Program-made: the position numbers and the translations under genes
In this document: in pieces, positions 11,059 to 18,819 of the stretch
Layout: each line of letters begins with the position of its first letter
How positions within the stretch are numbered: the first letter of the stretch is position 1
Notes under the pieces: generated by a model
What the model was told of the DNA's origin: nothing
Databases searched by the model: none
The model's input: only the letters and a program-made list of their open reading frames with translations
Origin: Siderastrea radians
Lineage: Eukaryota; Cnidaria; Anthozoa; Scleractinia; Rhizangiidae
NCBI GenBank assembly: GCA_964017195.1
Contig: OZ024892.1
Coordinates: 14,416,071-14,480,070, forward strand
Length of the DNA: 64,000 nt
Reading direction: 5' to 3'

Positions 11059-11361
11059 GTGAGTCATCCCAAGATGGACTCTCGCTATGAGAAGTTGTTA
11101 GAAACATTCGAGGAGTTTGAGGTAGATTTGGAAGTTGAGGAGCTCTTGGCGAAAGTCAAGAGGGAGTTGCTGTTGAACGACGAAAGCATTCGTGAGTTTG
11201 CGGAAAGTTTAAAGCAACTGGAACCCGAAAAAGTAGAGGCACAGAGAAGACGAGCAGAACAAGCGGTTCCTTTTCACCAACGGTGCTACCCCCCAATTGA
11301 CCTGCGATTGGTTCGTAGAGGGTCTAGACTATTGCTGTTCCTATTGGAGGTACCAGTTTAA
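11059..11361 (+). CDS. small charged protein of the left regulatory region
   Basis: The protein is rich in Glu, Lys and Leu and looks helical (EELLAKVKRELLL-like heptads). No family was recognised. The likely start is the second Met (11074), judged by the TATA box. After the run of six C at 11289-11294 the annotated frame becomes featureless. The +2 frame instead encodes a Trp/Tyr/Cys-rich stretch followed by a proline-rich basic tail up to about 11479. A homopolymer indel may therefore have cut off the true C-terminus. Position and promoter suggest an early regulatory role (inference). Confidence 0.5.
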   Translation: MSHPKMDSRYEKLLETFEEFEVDLEVEELLAKVKRELLLNDESIREFAESLKQLEPEKVEAQRRRAEQAVPFHQRCYPPIDLRLVRRGSRLLLFLLEVPV

Positions 11362-11402
11362 ACGTCCAGACACACCTCCGCCAGCACCGCCATCATCGCC
11401 CC

Positions 11403-11909
11403 ATGTCTGCCGAAAACGAGGGCCTCCGCCGCAGCAACCGACGACGCACGACCTCCCGACTAAACAACGACGACCTTAACGAGAAGGGCTTTGACTCAGA
11501 CGACGACGACGACTTTGACGACAAGAACGACAAGGACTATGACCCCCACGACGACACCGACGACGACGAACTGGCAGTCCTCAGGGCTAAACAAGCACAC
11601 AACATCGCCAAATGTGCACGGTACCGGGCCGAACACCCAGAGCAAGTGGTTGCCTCGAAAAAAAAGTACCGAGAAACCCATCGAGACTTCATAGCGGTGG
11701 CCAAGATGTCTTACCGGGAAAAACGTCGAGCCCGCATAGCGGCGGCCAGCAAGCGTTACCGGGCAAGATATCCAGAGCGCGTGGCGGAGACCCAAAAGCG
11801 TTACCGGGCAACGCATCGAATATGCGTGGCGGAGGCCAAAAAGCGTTACAGGGAACAACATCGAGCCCAGATCCTGGCGTATAAGCAACGATATCGGGAG
11901 ACCCGTTGA
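11403..11909 (+). CDS. basic repeat protein with acidic N-terminus, probably truncated
   Basis: The first 65 residues are Asp/Asn-rich, including a long acidic run. From about residue 70 a degenerate repeat of roughly 17-18 residues recurs, built around K-(K/R)-Y-R followed by HR or HP and then a small hydrophobic pair (YRAEHPE, YRETHRD, YREKRRA, YRARYPE, YRATHRI, YREQHRA). This gives a strongly basic, probably nucleic-acid-binding rod. The TGA at 11907-11909 falls inside the repeat. The same frame stays open and basic for 34 more codons to a TAG at 12012-12014, then runs into the frame of the next entry. I infer a nonsense-broken longer gene. No family was recognised. Confidence 0.6.
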   Translation: MSAENEGLRRSNRRRTTSRLNNDDLNEKGFDSDDDDDFDDKNDKDYDPHDDTDDDELAVLRAKQAHNIAKCARYRAEHPEQVVASKKKYRETHRDFIAVAKMSYREKRRARIAAASKRYRARYPERVAETQKRYRATHRICVAEAKKRYREQHRAQILAYKQRYRETR

Positions 11910-12020
11910 GAGCGGTTGAATGAGAAAGAGAAGCGCCGTTACGCCGGCCTGGGGGAGGAAAAGAGAACGGCCCTGAACGAGAGGCGCCGTCGAGCCCACC
12001 TGGTGAAGAAATAGAGAACG

Positions 12021-12431
12021 GTGGAGAAAAAGAGAACGCTAGAGAAATGGAAGGCCTTAGGACCTTTGACACTGACGATCCCCCTGACGGATTGTTTGAA
12101 ATCCATGCCTGTGACGGCGTATGTCCAAGCCTTTTGTGACTCCCTCGACTCTGGGGACACGAACGTATCGCCCCCGGAGTCCTTTGTTGAACTCCTGGAG
12201 GAGGACTCTCATACTCTGCTTGATTTGGATTCGGGGAGCGTGCAAGTCGTGGACCCCCCTGACTTGGATGACTTTTCGTTTTTGGAGGACTTATTGTCAC
12301 CCGACGATTGGGAGCAGGCCATGGACGATGTCGAGGATTTTGATGTAGAGGCATTGCTGCCCCCTGAAGACCTCGTTCATGACATGTCATCCGACGAGGG
12401 CGTTGATTTAATGTATGATTTGGTGTCTTAA
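12021..12431 (+). CDS. acidic activator-like protein, possibly the C-terminal part of the preceding gene
   Basis: The frame has no good ATG at its 5' end and is in register with 11403-11909 across two stop codons. It begins basic (EKKRTLEKWK) and becomes very acidic, with bulky hydrophobics spaced among Asp/Glu (FSFLEDLL, DVEALLPPEDL, VDLMYDL). This composition is typical of transcription activation domains. Together the three pieces look like a DNA-binding repeat joined to an acidic activation domain. Function is inferred from composition only. Confidence 0.5.
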   Translation: MEKKRTLEKWKALGPLTLTIPLTDCLKSMPVTAYVQAFCDSLDSGDTNVSPPESFVELLEEDSHTLLDLDSGSVQVVDPPDLDDFSFLEDLLSPDDWEQAMDDVEDFDVEALLPPEDLVHDMSSDEGVDLMYDLVS

Positions 12432-12670
12432 CCCTCCTCTTAGTATTTGGCAGAACATTGAACTTTTTGAAGACAACTCATGAGCCAATGAGACAGTGAC
12501 ATTTTTATTGTTTTTATTTTATCAAAAAACATGTGGATCATTTTTGTCTACACCACAATGGGTTCTGTCTGTCTCCAAATGTGGTTGACACTACATCTTT
12601 GTTTGAGACAGTACAACGAACCAATCAGACATTTTCATTTTACTCAACATGGTACGGGGTGTTATTAAAT
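12432..12670. other. convergent intergenic region
   Basis: AT-rich spacer between the convergent plus-strand left region and the minus-strand virion block. T-rich tracts on both strands (TTTTTATTGTTTTTATTTTATC) could serve 3'-end formation. No gene seen. Confidence 0.5.
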
Positions 12671-13035
12671 TTACAATTTTAAACGTTTCTTGGCTTGTAT
12701 GATTTTCTTGACCACCTGTTCCGTCTTGGTTTTCTTGCCGGGTAATCGATCAATGGCTTGGATCATTTTGGTATCGGCTTTCCATTCATCTTGCAAATTC
12801 TTGGCACGGCTGTAATCAATGTCGTGTTGTTTCGCAATCTGGTCCAAGCGATTGATACCGGGATCCCCCCGTTTCAGACGTTTGGCTAAATGCGTACCAG
12901 GCCCATGTACTGATAGCCAGGCCAATGAAATTCTTTGCCGGTTTTGGCGATCCATTTTTGCACATCCAAGGCCCCTCCACGTTGGGTGCGTTTCCGTTGG
13001 GTGCCCCTTCTCTTCCTCTTAGTGCGGGGTGCCAT
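12671..13035 (-). CDS. phospholipase A2-like virion protein (frame-disrupted)
   Basis: A parvovirus-VP1-type PLA2 domain is visible: GPGTHLAKRL, then GD.GINRLD, then the catalytic HDIDYS, followed by an ADTKM helix. In related viruses this domain breaches endosomal membranes during entry. The ATG at 13035 starts a basic leader (MAPRTKRKRRG) that runs to a GYQYMG segment, where the frame stops. The catalytic part follows in another frame (12671-12955), so one base appears to be missing in the GGCCC run at about 12900-12904. The gene starts immediately after the stop of the upstream gene at 13038. Confidence 0.75.
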
Positions 13036-13037
13036 CT

Positions 13038-13692
13038 TTAATCACTGTCGTAATCCAACCGACGTCGTAACTTTTTGCCTCGGGCCCAATCTTCCCACCC
13101 GGGTAAGGGTTTCAATCGTTCCACTTCACGCGCGGGTCCTTTGCCTTTGCCTTTGCCTTTTGCCTTTGCCCAAGGACTCTCGGCTAACTTTTTTTCCAAG
13201 GTCTTGCGCTGTTCTCGAATGGCTTCTAAACGCGACCGGATATCCCCTCGACTGGTGGAAGGGGCTTCTTTCTTGAGAATCTTACTGGTGGTGGCTGCTC
13301 CTTTGCCTTTCTTGGTGGCAGGGCTAATGGGAGGTTTGGGGCTCGACGGGCTGCCTTTTATCATGCGCTTCAACCATTGTTCCACGGGTCCGGTCACCAA
13401 ATCCCCGGCTTCTTCCTCGCCTTCTTCGCCTGGCGGTGCACCCGGGGCCCCCACTCCCACGCCTCCGGGAAATTGACGAATGCGTTTGGTTAACTTGGTT
13501 AATTCTTGACTCAAGGGTTTCGTTTGAGCATTGACCAGGGCCGGGGGCAATTGGGGGTTGCCCTTTCAACACATATTTTTGGGCGGCGAGCGTCGCGGCT
13601 TTGTTCAACAAGGCATTTTCGGTGAGTTCTCCTTTGTAATATTGAATGAGTTGCTCCAAGTCCTTGTGGGGAATCATGTACACCTCATCCAT
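13038..13692 (-). CDS. conserved Polinton-type virion protein of unknown function (frame-disrupted)
   Basis: The N-terminus (MDEVYMIPHKDLEQLIQYYK, then ELTENALLNKAATLAA) and the downstream KPLSRE/TKRIRQFP-like stretch match the pattern of a small protein common in invertebrate Polintons (my recollection of the family). The frame from 13692 is lost at five G at 13553-13557; the rest continues in another frame from about 13550 to the stop at 13038. The C-terminal half is Pro/Lys-rich with a charged KGKGKGKGP tract. It overlaps the end of the gene upstream by 19 bp. Confidence 0.6.
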
Positions 13693-13898
13693 GGGGGTTG
13701 ACTACAATCGGAGCAAAGTTCCCCATCTTCTACCGCACGACAGCTCTCACAAAGACGGGACTTTAAGATATGTTGGTACTCTCGATACAACAGGTGATAT
13801 TTATGCTTCCAATAAGAACACTCGTCTTTCCATTTCTCTGTTTCTCGATTGGCCTCTTGTAACAGATGTACCCACGTGGGGAGGGTTAACGAAGACAT
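13674..13898 (-). CDS. small zinc-ribbon-like protein
   Basis: About 74 residues if started at the Met at 13898, just inside the end of the upstream gene; the frame extends to 13958 but that part overlaps the neighbour. A Trp/Tyr-rich helix (KWKDECSYWKHKYHLLYREY) precedes a CxxC...CxxC module (LCESCRAVEDGELCSDC) that could bind zinc. Function unknown. Confidence 0.55.
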   Translation of the reverse strand: MSSLTLPTWVHLLQEANRETEKWKDECSYWKHKYHLLYREYQHILKSRLCESCRAVEDGELCSDCSQPPWMRCT

Positions 13899-14203
13899 TG
13901 ACATAACGCCTGATGGAGTCCTTGAAATAAGCCGCGTCCTTTTTGTTGGACTAACCACTGACGACGTTTTTTCACGGAATGTCGACGACGTCCCAAATCG
14001 CGTAGCACCTTTTTATAGGGTTGAAGTTTAGCCAGGATGGGTGGGGTGACGGGAATCTTGTTTTTCAATAAGTTCAAGACCAATTCACTCACAGCATTGA
14101 TTTGATCGGCATTGGCATGTTGTAACAACTCTTGACGTTTGGAACCATTGGCTTCTTGTAACATGGACCGTAAAAACGGTAATTGACGTCGAAGACGTTG
14201 CAT
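13886..14203 (-). CDS. conserved small basic Polinton protein
   Basis: 105 residues. A helical first half contains QINAVSELVLNLL, followed by PVTPPILAKLQPYKKVLRDL and a basic segment ending in a Gly-containing tail (QQKGRGLFQG). This pattern recurs in invertebrate Polintons next to tiny Arg-rich proteins, as here (14207-14377). Probably a virion or core protein; no enzymatic motif. ATG at 14203 follows the stop of 14207-14377 directly. Confidence 0.65.
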   Translation of the reverse strand: MQRLRRQLPFLRSMLQEANGSKRQELLQHANADQINAVSELVLNLLKNKIPVTPPILAKLQPYKKVLRDLGRRRHSVKKRRQWLVQQKGRGLFQGLHQALCQCLR

Positions 14204-14206
14204 CTT

Positions 14207-14377
14207 TTACCGATGACGGCGACGATACCGTTGATTGGCTTTTTGGATCGTGCGTTTTATACGTTTATCCGTTTCCAAGGCCACGGCTTTCCCCAATCCC
14301 GCCATGGCTGGGACCAACAAGTTCAAAAAACCGCCTCGTTGACGACGTCGTCGTCGTCTTCTCCTCAAGGATACCAT
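14207..14377 (-). CDS. tiny Arg-rich core-like protein (56 aa)
   Basis: It starts MVSLRRRRRRRRQRGG, continues with a hydrophobic segment (FLNLLVPAMAGLGKAVAL) and ends Lys/Arg-rich. The layout parallels the protein at 19448-19630 (Arg run, QRGG, hydrophobic segment, basic tail), so the two are probable paralogues. Adenovirus mu/pX has the same general character, a small basic DNA-condensing peptide. A TATA-like CTATAAAG lies at about 14433-14440 on the minus strand. Confidence 0.65.
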   Translation of the reverse strand: MVSLRRRRRRRRQRGGFLNLLVPAMAGLGKAVALETDKRIKRTIQKANQRYRRRHR

Positions 14378-14459
14378 GAGTGCGACAAGACACGTTGAAG
14401 GGCTTTGTTTTGTTCGATGAGGTCTTACGTCTCTTTATAGCCTTGACGGGTATTGCGTT

Positions 14460-15143
14460 TCAAATCGGACCACCACCCACCGCCTTGTTGTCGTGTTCTT
14501 CTTTTTCTTCGTCGTCGTCGTCTTCGTTGGACGGCCATGGTTCTAAGAGTGTAGGACTGAGAGGGAGCGGCTTTTTATCTATCCAATAGTCTTTGGGTCT
14601 CAAGGGACGAGGACATCCGTCCACATAGCATAGGGCTTCCACGGGTTGGTACACAAAATGACAATGGTACTCTTGCACACACCGTTTGGGTAACGGCGGA
14701 GTGAAATCCACAATGGTATCATCCAAGGTTTGCATCTTGATCAAAAATCCTTCCAGGTCCTCCGAGGGAACACCCCGCCCATGGGTTTTCAATTCGGTCA
14801 AAGCTTTGGCATAGGTGGTAAATGCAAACTGACTCATGGTCACTTTAAATCGGTATTGTTTAAAATCGGCCCATCCTTTGACCACGGTGCCCACCGCCGC
14901 CAAACACGCCACCAACGTGCTGTTGTCCAACAGGGGGCCAGCAATCATGCCGGCGGCCATCAGGAGTAACGCCAGGCCATTGAGCAAGGCATGGCAACAC
15001 TTGAAATGATTCAACATTTTGCGATAACACCACCATTGTTGATGGTAAAAGGCATACAGCGAATCTATACGTTGTAACAATTCTGGTGGCAAGGGGACGC
15101 CAGGACGTCGGGATCCATTCAATAACGACACGACGGTTTTCAT
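14460..15143 (-). CDS. two-transmembrane protein (SLATT-like layout)
   Basis: 227 residues from the ATG at 15143, whose A is also the last base of the upstream stop (TGATG overlap). A helical N-terminal region rich in Tyr/Trp leads into TM1 (about 52-72, LLNGLALLLMAAGMIAG) and TM2 (about 75-90, LVACLAAVGTVV), then an amphipathic helix (FKQYRFKVTMSQFAFTTYAKALTELK) and an acidic C-terminus. The order of helix, two membrane spans and helix is that of SLATT-type 2TM effectors. Similar 2TM proteins recur in Polintons (recollection). Candidate roles are virion membrane protein or membrane-permeabilising protein. Confidence 0.6.
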   Translation of the reverse strand: MKTVVSLLNGSRRPGVPLPPELLQRIDSLYAFYHQQWWCYRKMLNHFKCCHALLNGLALLLMAAGMIAGPLLDNSTLVACLAAVGTVVKGWADFKQYRFKVTMSQFAFTTYAKALTELKTHGRGVPSEDLEGFLIKMQTLDDTIVDFTPPLPKRCVQEYHCHFVYQPVEALCYVDGCPRPLRPKDYWIDKKPLPLSPTLLEPWPSNEDDDDEEKEEHDNKAVGGGPI

Positions 15144-15490
15144 CACGGCGAAACCCGGGACGAAGAGGTTTGTACGCTGGGGGCTCCTCCCTGTTTATAA
15201 CTGGTCACAATGCTATTGGTCATGGTCACATTAGCAATGTCCCGTCCATGGGCCAATTGTTCTTGATCTTGTAACAGCATGCGTAAACGTCGTTGTAAAT
15301 CTGCTTGACGCAAGGTACGTGGTGGGGGACTCCCGCTCCAAGATCCTCGAAGGCTGGCTGGATTGGAGGCAGGTGTCAAAGGCGAAGGGGGTGTGAGGCG
15401 TCGTCGTCGTCGTCCGCGTCGTCCACCACCCCCACCACGACGGCCACCACCACCACCACCGCCACCGCCACCGCCTCCACCACCACCCCC

Positions 15491-15521
<31 letters not shown>

Positions 15522-16027
15522 GCACCACCAGCACCACCAGCACCAGCACCACCAGCACCCCCACGTCCACCACCACCAGCACCACCAGCACCAGCACCCC
15601 CAGCACCACCACGTCCACCGCGTCCACCACCACCACCACGTCCACCACCATCACCCCCGGCACCCGCGGTTGTCCGACCCCCTCTCGCTGTTCGCCAACC
15701 AGGTGGACTTGCCGGGGACTCCAGGGTGGTCTGTATACTACAGAAGGATTGACTTCCTACCCCGGCTGGGGAAGAGGTCTGTGCAGGGGGTGCATTCCCC
15801 ACATCGGGCCAGCCCGCGACTGTGCTGGGAGAGGGAAGATTTGACAAAAACTCATGGAGGGTATCGGGGTGGATTTCCTCCATGGCGACGTCGACAAGGC
15901 CTTGGTCTCCTGTCAAAAACAGATCTTGGAAGGCCCTTGGGGACATTTGATTGCTGGTGGTCGCCCCGACCCCAGCGGGGGCCACGGTATCGTACGTTTG
16001 CGGAGGTTGACGGTCCTCATCGGCCAT
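15143..16027 (-). CDS. virion-block protein with extreme glycine-rich tract
   Basis: 294 residues: an acidic N-terminal part (to about 120), a roughly 95-residue Gly/Ala/Arg tract encoded by CCACCA-type trinucleotide repeats (about 15405-15665), an Arg cluster, then a conserved-looking C-terminus with RTLRQADLQRRLRMLLQDQE. Start ATG at 16027; a TATAAA box lies at 16070-16075 on the minus strand. It sits between the 2TM protein and the packaging ATPase. No family recognised. The tract length is probably variable. Confidence 0.6.
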
Positions 16028-16069
16028 GCTAACTCTCTCTTTTTTCCGGTTCCAAAAGGATGTTGTCCC

Positions 16070-16075
16070 TTTATA
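16070..16075 (-). promoter_or_regulatory. TATA box of glycine-rich protein gene
   Basis: TATAAA on the minus strand, about 43 bp upstream of the ATG at 16027. Confidence 0.55.
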
Positions 16076-16136
16076 GACGTTTTTGATAGGTGCGCGTCCA
16101 TCCTTCGTCTTTTAACAGGTGATTCAACAACCGTTG

Positions 16137-16724
16137 TTAATCGGAGGAGGCGGGGTGTAAATCCAAGACCAAATACCCATAAGGGCGGGTGGTGGCTTGA
16201 TGAAACGTCTCCAACGTGTCTTTCCAGGTGGTCGGAAACGATTGCAGCAACACGTTGCGTACCCCTAATTGATCTCGGGGATTCTTGAACGCCACAATGT
16301 AATGGGCATTGCGGGAAATACTTTTGGCATACCGACCCACGGGAAACATGTCTTGGCACAAGTATAGGACCGTCACCCCTTGATGATGCGAATGTTTGGT
16401 GAATAAATCCAACACGCGTTTATCGTGACTCCCTTCATCCATTAAATCATCCAAGACGAGGACCCCCTGTCCTTGAGGAAACCATTGGACCAACGCCTCA
16501 TGATCGGGAATCCCTTCGTGAAACACCACCCCTTGATCTTGCATGCCTTGAAATCGATCTTGCCAGGCCCCATAACAATAATGCACTTGAGTCGGGGGAC
16601 TTTCAAACAAATCCGGGTTGTCTACCAAGAGTTTTTCCGTAAATACGGTTTTGCCACATCCCGAAGGCCCCACCACCAAAATACTGGAGGGGGTATGAAA
16701 ACGAAACGGTTTCCCCGTTTGCAT
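16137..16724 (-). CDS. FtsK/A32-type genome packaging ATPase
   Basis: 195 residues. Walker A is GPSGCGKT (19-26) and Walker B is VLVLDD (88-93). A downstream H-Q-G-V-T-V-L-Y-L-C-Q-D segment ends with the polar residue expected at sensor position. This is the usual short Polinton form of the A32-like ATPase that pumps DNA into capsids. It lies in the canonical block next to protease and capsid genes. The start is MQTGKPFRF at 16724. An AATAAAAAGG that could act as a TATA element lies at the 3' end of the tRNA-like gene upstream. Confidence 0.9.
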   Translation of the reverse strand: MQTGKPFRFHTPSSILVVGPSGCGKTVFTEKLLVDNPDLFESPPTQVHYCYGAWQDRFQGMQDQGVVFHEGIPDHEALVQWFPQGQGVLVLDDLMDEGSHDKRVLDLFTKHSHHQGVTVLYLCQDMFPVGRYAKSISRNAHYIVAFKNPRDQLGVRNVLLQSFPTTWKDTLETFHQATTRPYGYLVLDLHPASSD

Positions 16725-16743
16725 GATGACTAACTACCCATTT

Positions 16744-16750
16744 AAAAAAA
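16744..16750 (-). terminator. Pol III-type T7 terminator
   Basis: Seven consecutive T on the minus strand begin 14 nt after the tRNA-like discriminator base, the expected arrangement for RNA polymerase III termination. Confidence 0.65.
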
Positions 16751-16763
16751 GGCACCTTTTTAT

Positions 16764-16844
16764 TGGAGCCGGTGGGACTCGAACCCACGCACAACCTCCT
16801 GTTTTTAGGGGATCCAAAGGCTCTACCGACTGAGCTACGACTCC
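16764..16844 (-). tRNA. tRNA-like gene with expanded anticodon arm
   Basis: The 81-nt segment has a 7-bp acceptor stem (GGAGTCG with CGGCTCC), a 4-bp D stem with an 8-nt loop (GCTC/GAGC), and a 5-bp T stem with TTCGAGT loop. The A box TAGCTCAGTCGG and B box GGTTCGAGTCC both match the Pol III consensus. No CCA is encoded. The segment between D and T arms is 31 nt, about 8 more than a standard tRNA, and does not fold into an unambiguous anticodon stem, so no amino acid is assigned. An unusual intron, a long variable arm or decay could explain this. It lies between the protease and ATPase genes. Confidence 0.7.
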
Positions 16845-16872
16845 GACACCGTTTTTCCAATCTATTTTTTAT

Positions 16873-17412
16873 TTAACCATTCCATTGATGATACGGATGA
16901 CAACAGAGTTGATACCATCTCGCTTCTTGACCTACAATCAATTGTTGAAGGCGTTGACCGGCTTGATGGTCATTGCTTACATAATCATGATCAGAAAACT
17001 CATTTAAAAACGCTTGCAAGGTCCGTCCACGGGCTTTGGCTTTCAAGTACAACAAGGCGTAATCGCCACAACTCTTGCTTGAAATGGCTTGGAGGGACTT
17101 GCCATTGGTTACCACATACTTCCAATGTTGCACGATCCAATCTCGTAACGGGGTGGCTTGCACGTACGTGTCCAAGGGCAAGGCATAACTGTCGAGGACT
17201 TCACACACATTTCCCTCGGTCCAGACCGCCAACCAATGTTGTCCGGGTTGATCGTGCGGGTCGGTGTTGACAATGTACCCTTGGCGTTGGGTCTTGACAG
17301 GACGCTTGGGTAATCGATCACAGGCCACCGTTCCGTAAAACACCGGTTTCAAGTGGGGGTCGTCGCGGGCTAAATAATCCAACTGCACATTATTCAAGGC
17401 CACGTGTTCCAT
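16873..17412 (-). CDS. adenain-like maturation cysteine protease
   Basis: 179 residues from the ATG at 17412, five bases past the end of the capsid gene; the frame extends further upstream but overlaps the capsid gene. The catalytic set is visible: H59 in QHWLAVW, D74 in VLDSYAL, Q108 in GKSLQAI and C115 in KSCGDYALLYL. Adenovirus-type proteases cleave capsid and core precursors during virion maturation. The near-zero spacing suggests translation from the capsid transcript. All key residues are present, so the gene looks intact. Confidence 0.9.
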   Translation of the reverse strand: MEHVALNNVQLDYLARDDPHLKPVFYGTVACDRLPKRPVKTQRQGYIVNTDPHDQPGQHWLAVWTEGNVCEVLDSYALPLDTYVQATPLRDWIVQHWKYVVTNGKSLQAISSKSCGDYALLYLKAKARGRTLQAFLNEFSDHDYVSNDHQAGQRLQQLIVGQEARWYQLCCHPYHQWNG

Positions 17413-17416
17413 TTCT

Positions 17417-18817
17417 TCAGTGTTGGTAAATGTTGTACAACACGGCTCCGTTGCTGTCAATCTCCAGCAAGTTCTCAAATTCTCCATACACGAGGACGGT
17501 TATATTGGTACCGGGGGCGGCTCCAAATTCCAAGACGAGTTGTAAATCGCCGGTTTGTTTGGGGTTGAGGGTTTGACTGTCTGCACATCCATTGGCCACA
17601 TTGTCAAACATGAACAAGGTACAATTTTTAGCTTGGCCCCAATCTCCTAGTTCCACCATATTGCCTTTCTTTTTACACCAGGCGCCACTGGCTTGCAGAA
17701 AACGGAAGTACCCCAAGTTATCTCGGGTGCCATTGTTGTGCACCAAGTGCAGGGTTTCATAAGGGTATTCTTCTCCTTTGACAATCTGTTTGATGGAGGT
17801 CAGACCAAATTTCTGGAAACAGAAGGGATCTCGGGTCACATCCCCATTGAAGGCGCGGCTGTCCAACAACCCTACAATCAATCGGTCCGGTATTCTGTTT
17901 TGAAACAGGTTGGGAATGTCAAAACGGGTCAGGTTGCCTTGCATGCTAAGGGTGCGGATTTCACTGCGGACGGTCGGGTAGGCAGCCACTTGTCCTTCAT
18001 TGTGTCTTTTGGCAGACAAACTCTGGTAGATGGCGTCATTCAAACGCAGTTGACAGACATGAAACCGTAGTTTCACATCGCCTTCCATCAATCGGCCCGC
18101 GAGATTCACCCCATTCAAAAACAGGTTCGGGCCATTGAAATGAAATTTCATCTTGATTTCGATGCCTGGCACCAACAATTTGCCGGTGTGAAACACTTCC
18201 AGGTGGGGGGTAAACACCAGACTGTGGGTGACGCCTCCAGCATACTTGGACACTTCAGCGACCATGGCAGCCAAGGCTCCTTTTTGATTGGCAGGGAGAT
18301 CACGGTAGTCATTATGCGGTGCCGCACTGTTGGTATTGTTGGCAGTCCATTGGGGTGAGAAATCCACTTGATTGTACCAGCCTTGGGGTCCTAACACGGT
18401 CTTGCCATCTTCTCGGTCATAATTCAGCAAGGTTTCTAGGTACGCTTTGTAATGATAGGTGTCGGATTGAGGACTGATCAACGTGCCATTCAAATGCAAG
18501 TCAATTTGTTTGATGATGGAATGGGCCAAATTGTTGACGGGCCACAATTTTTCATTGGCCTCCAAGTTATCGTTCGCACTTTTCTGCAATCTCAATTCCA
18601 TGGTAAAGTAACTGCGTCCCAAATCCACAAAATCGTCCAATCCCGGAATAATGAATTCCATAGGATTGATGCCTGTGGTGGTGGGTTGAACGGTGACCAT
18701 GCGATAGGCATTGATGCTAATGTCGGTGGGCGGCACCTTGAAAAGCCGTAACGCGGGGTTGACGGTCCCTTCGGAACGTGGGTGAGCTGGTGGCGTTTGT
18801 GTACTCACGTCAGGCAT
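17417..18817 (-). CDS. double-jelly-roll (hexon-like) major capsid protein
   Basis: 466 residues, in the size range of Polinton hexon-like proteins. Recognisable parts are the N-terminal FIIPGLDDFVDLGRSYF strand pair, the WPVNNLAHSIIKQIDLHLNG segment with YHYKAYLETLLNY, a central PGIEIKMKFHFN strand, and the C-terminal LQLVLEFGAAPGTNITVLVYGEFEN. All are typical of the family (family recognition by pattern). The frame is open throughout. TATAAAAA at 18869-18876, inside the end of the preceding gene, is 52 bp upstream of the start. Confidence 0.88.
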   Translation of the reverse strand: MPDVSTQTPPAHPRSEGTVNPALRLFKVPPTDISINAYRMVTVQPTTTGINPMEFIIPGLDDFVDLGRSYFTMELRLQKSANDNLEANEKLWPVNNLAHSIIKQIDLHLNGTLISPQSDTYHYKAYLETLLNYDREDGKTVLGPQGWYNQVDFSPQWTANNTNSAAPHNDYRDLPANQKGALAAMVAEVSKYAGGVTHSLVFTPHLEVFHTGKLLVPGIEIKMKFHFNGPNLFLNGVNLAGRLMEGDVKLRFHVCQLRLNDAIYQSLSAKRHNEGQVAAYPTVRSEIRTLSMQGNLTRFDIPNLFQNRIPDRLIVGLLDSRAFNGDVTRDPFCFQKFGLTSIKQIVKGEEYPYETLHLVHNNGTRDNLGYFRFLQASGAWCKKKGNMVELGDWGQAKNCTLFMFDNVANGCADSQTLNPKQTGDLQLVLEFGAAPGTNITVLVYGEFENLLEIDSNGAVLYNIYQH

Positions 18818-18819
18818 GT

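Noticed and set aside
11289..11340. LxCxE-type retinoblastoma-binding motif in the alternative frame of the left regulatory gene
   Set aside because: The stretch reads LTCDW, which lacks the final Glu, and it lies in an uncertain frame.
11496..12390. Minus-strand frames 11496-11999 and 11689-12390 opposite the basic repeat gene
   Set aside because: They mirror the repeat and acidic codons of the plus-strand frame and have no TATA box or family resemblance.
15363..15752. Plus-strand proline-rich frame opposite the glycine-rich protein
   Set aside because: It arises from the CCACCA repeats read on the other strand; no start context, promoter or conserved segment supports it.
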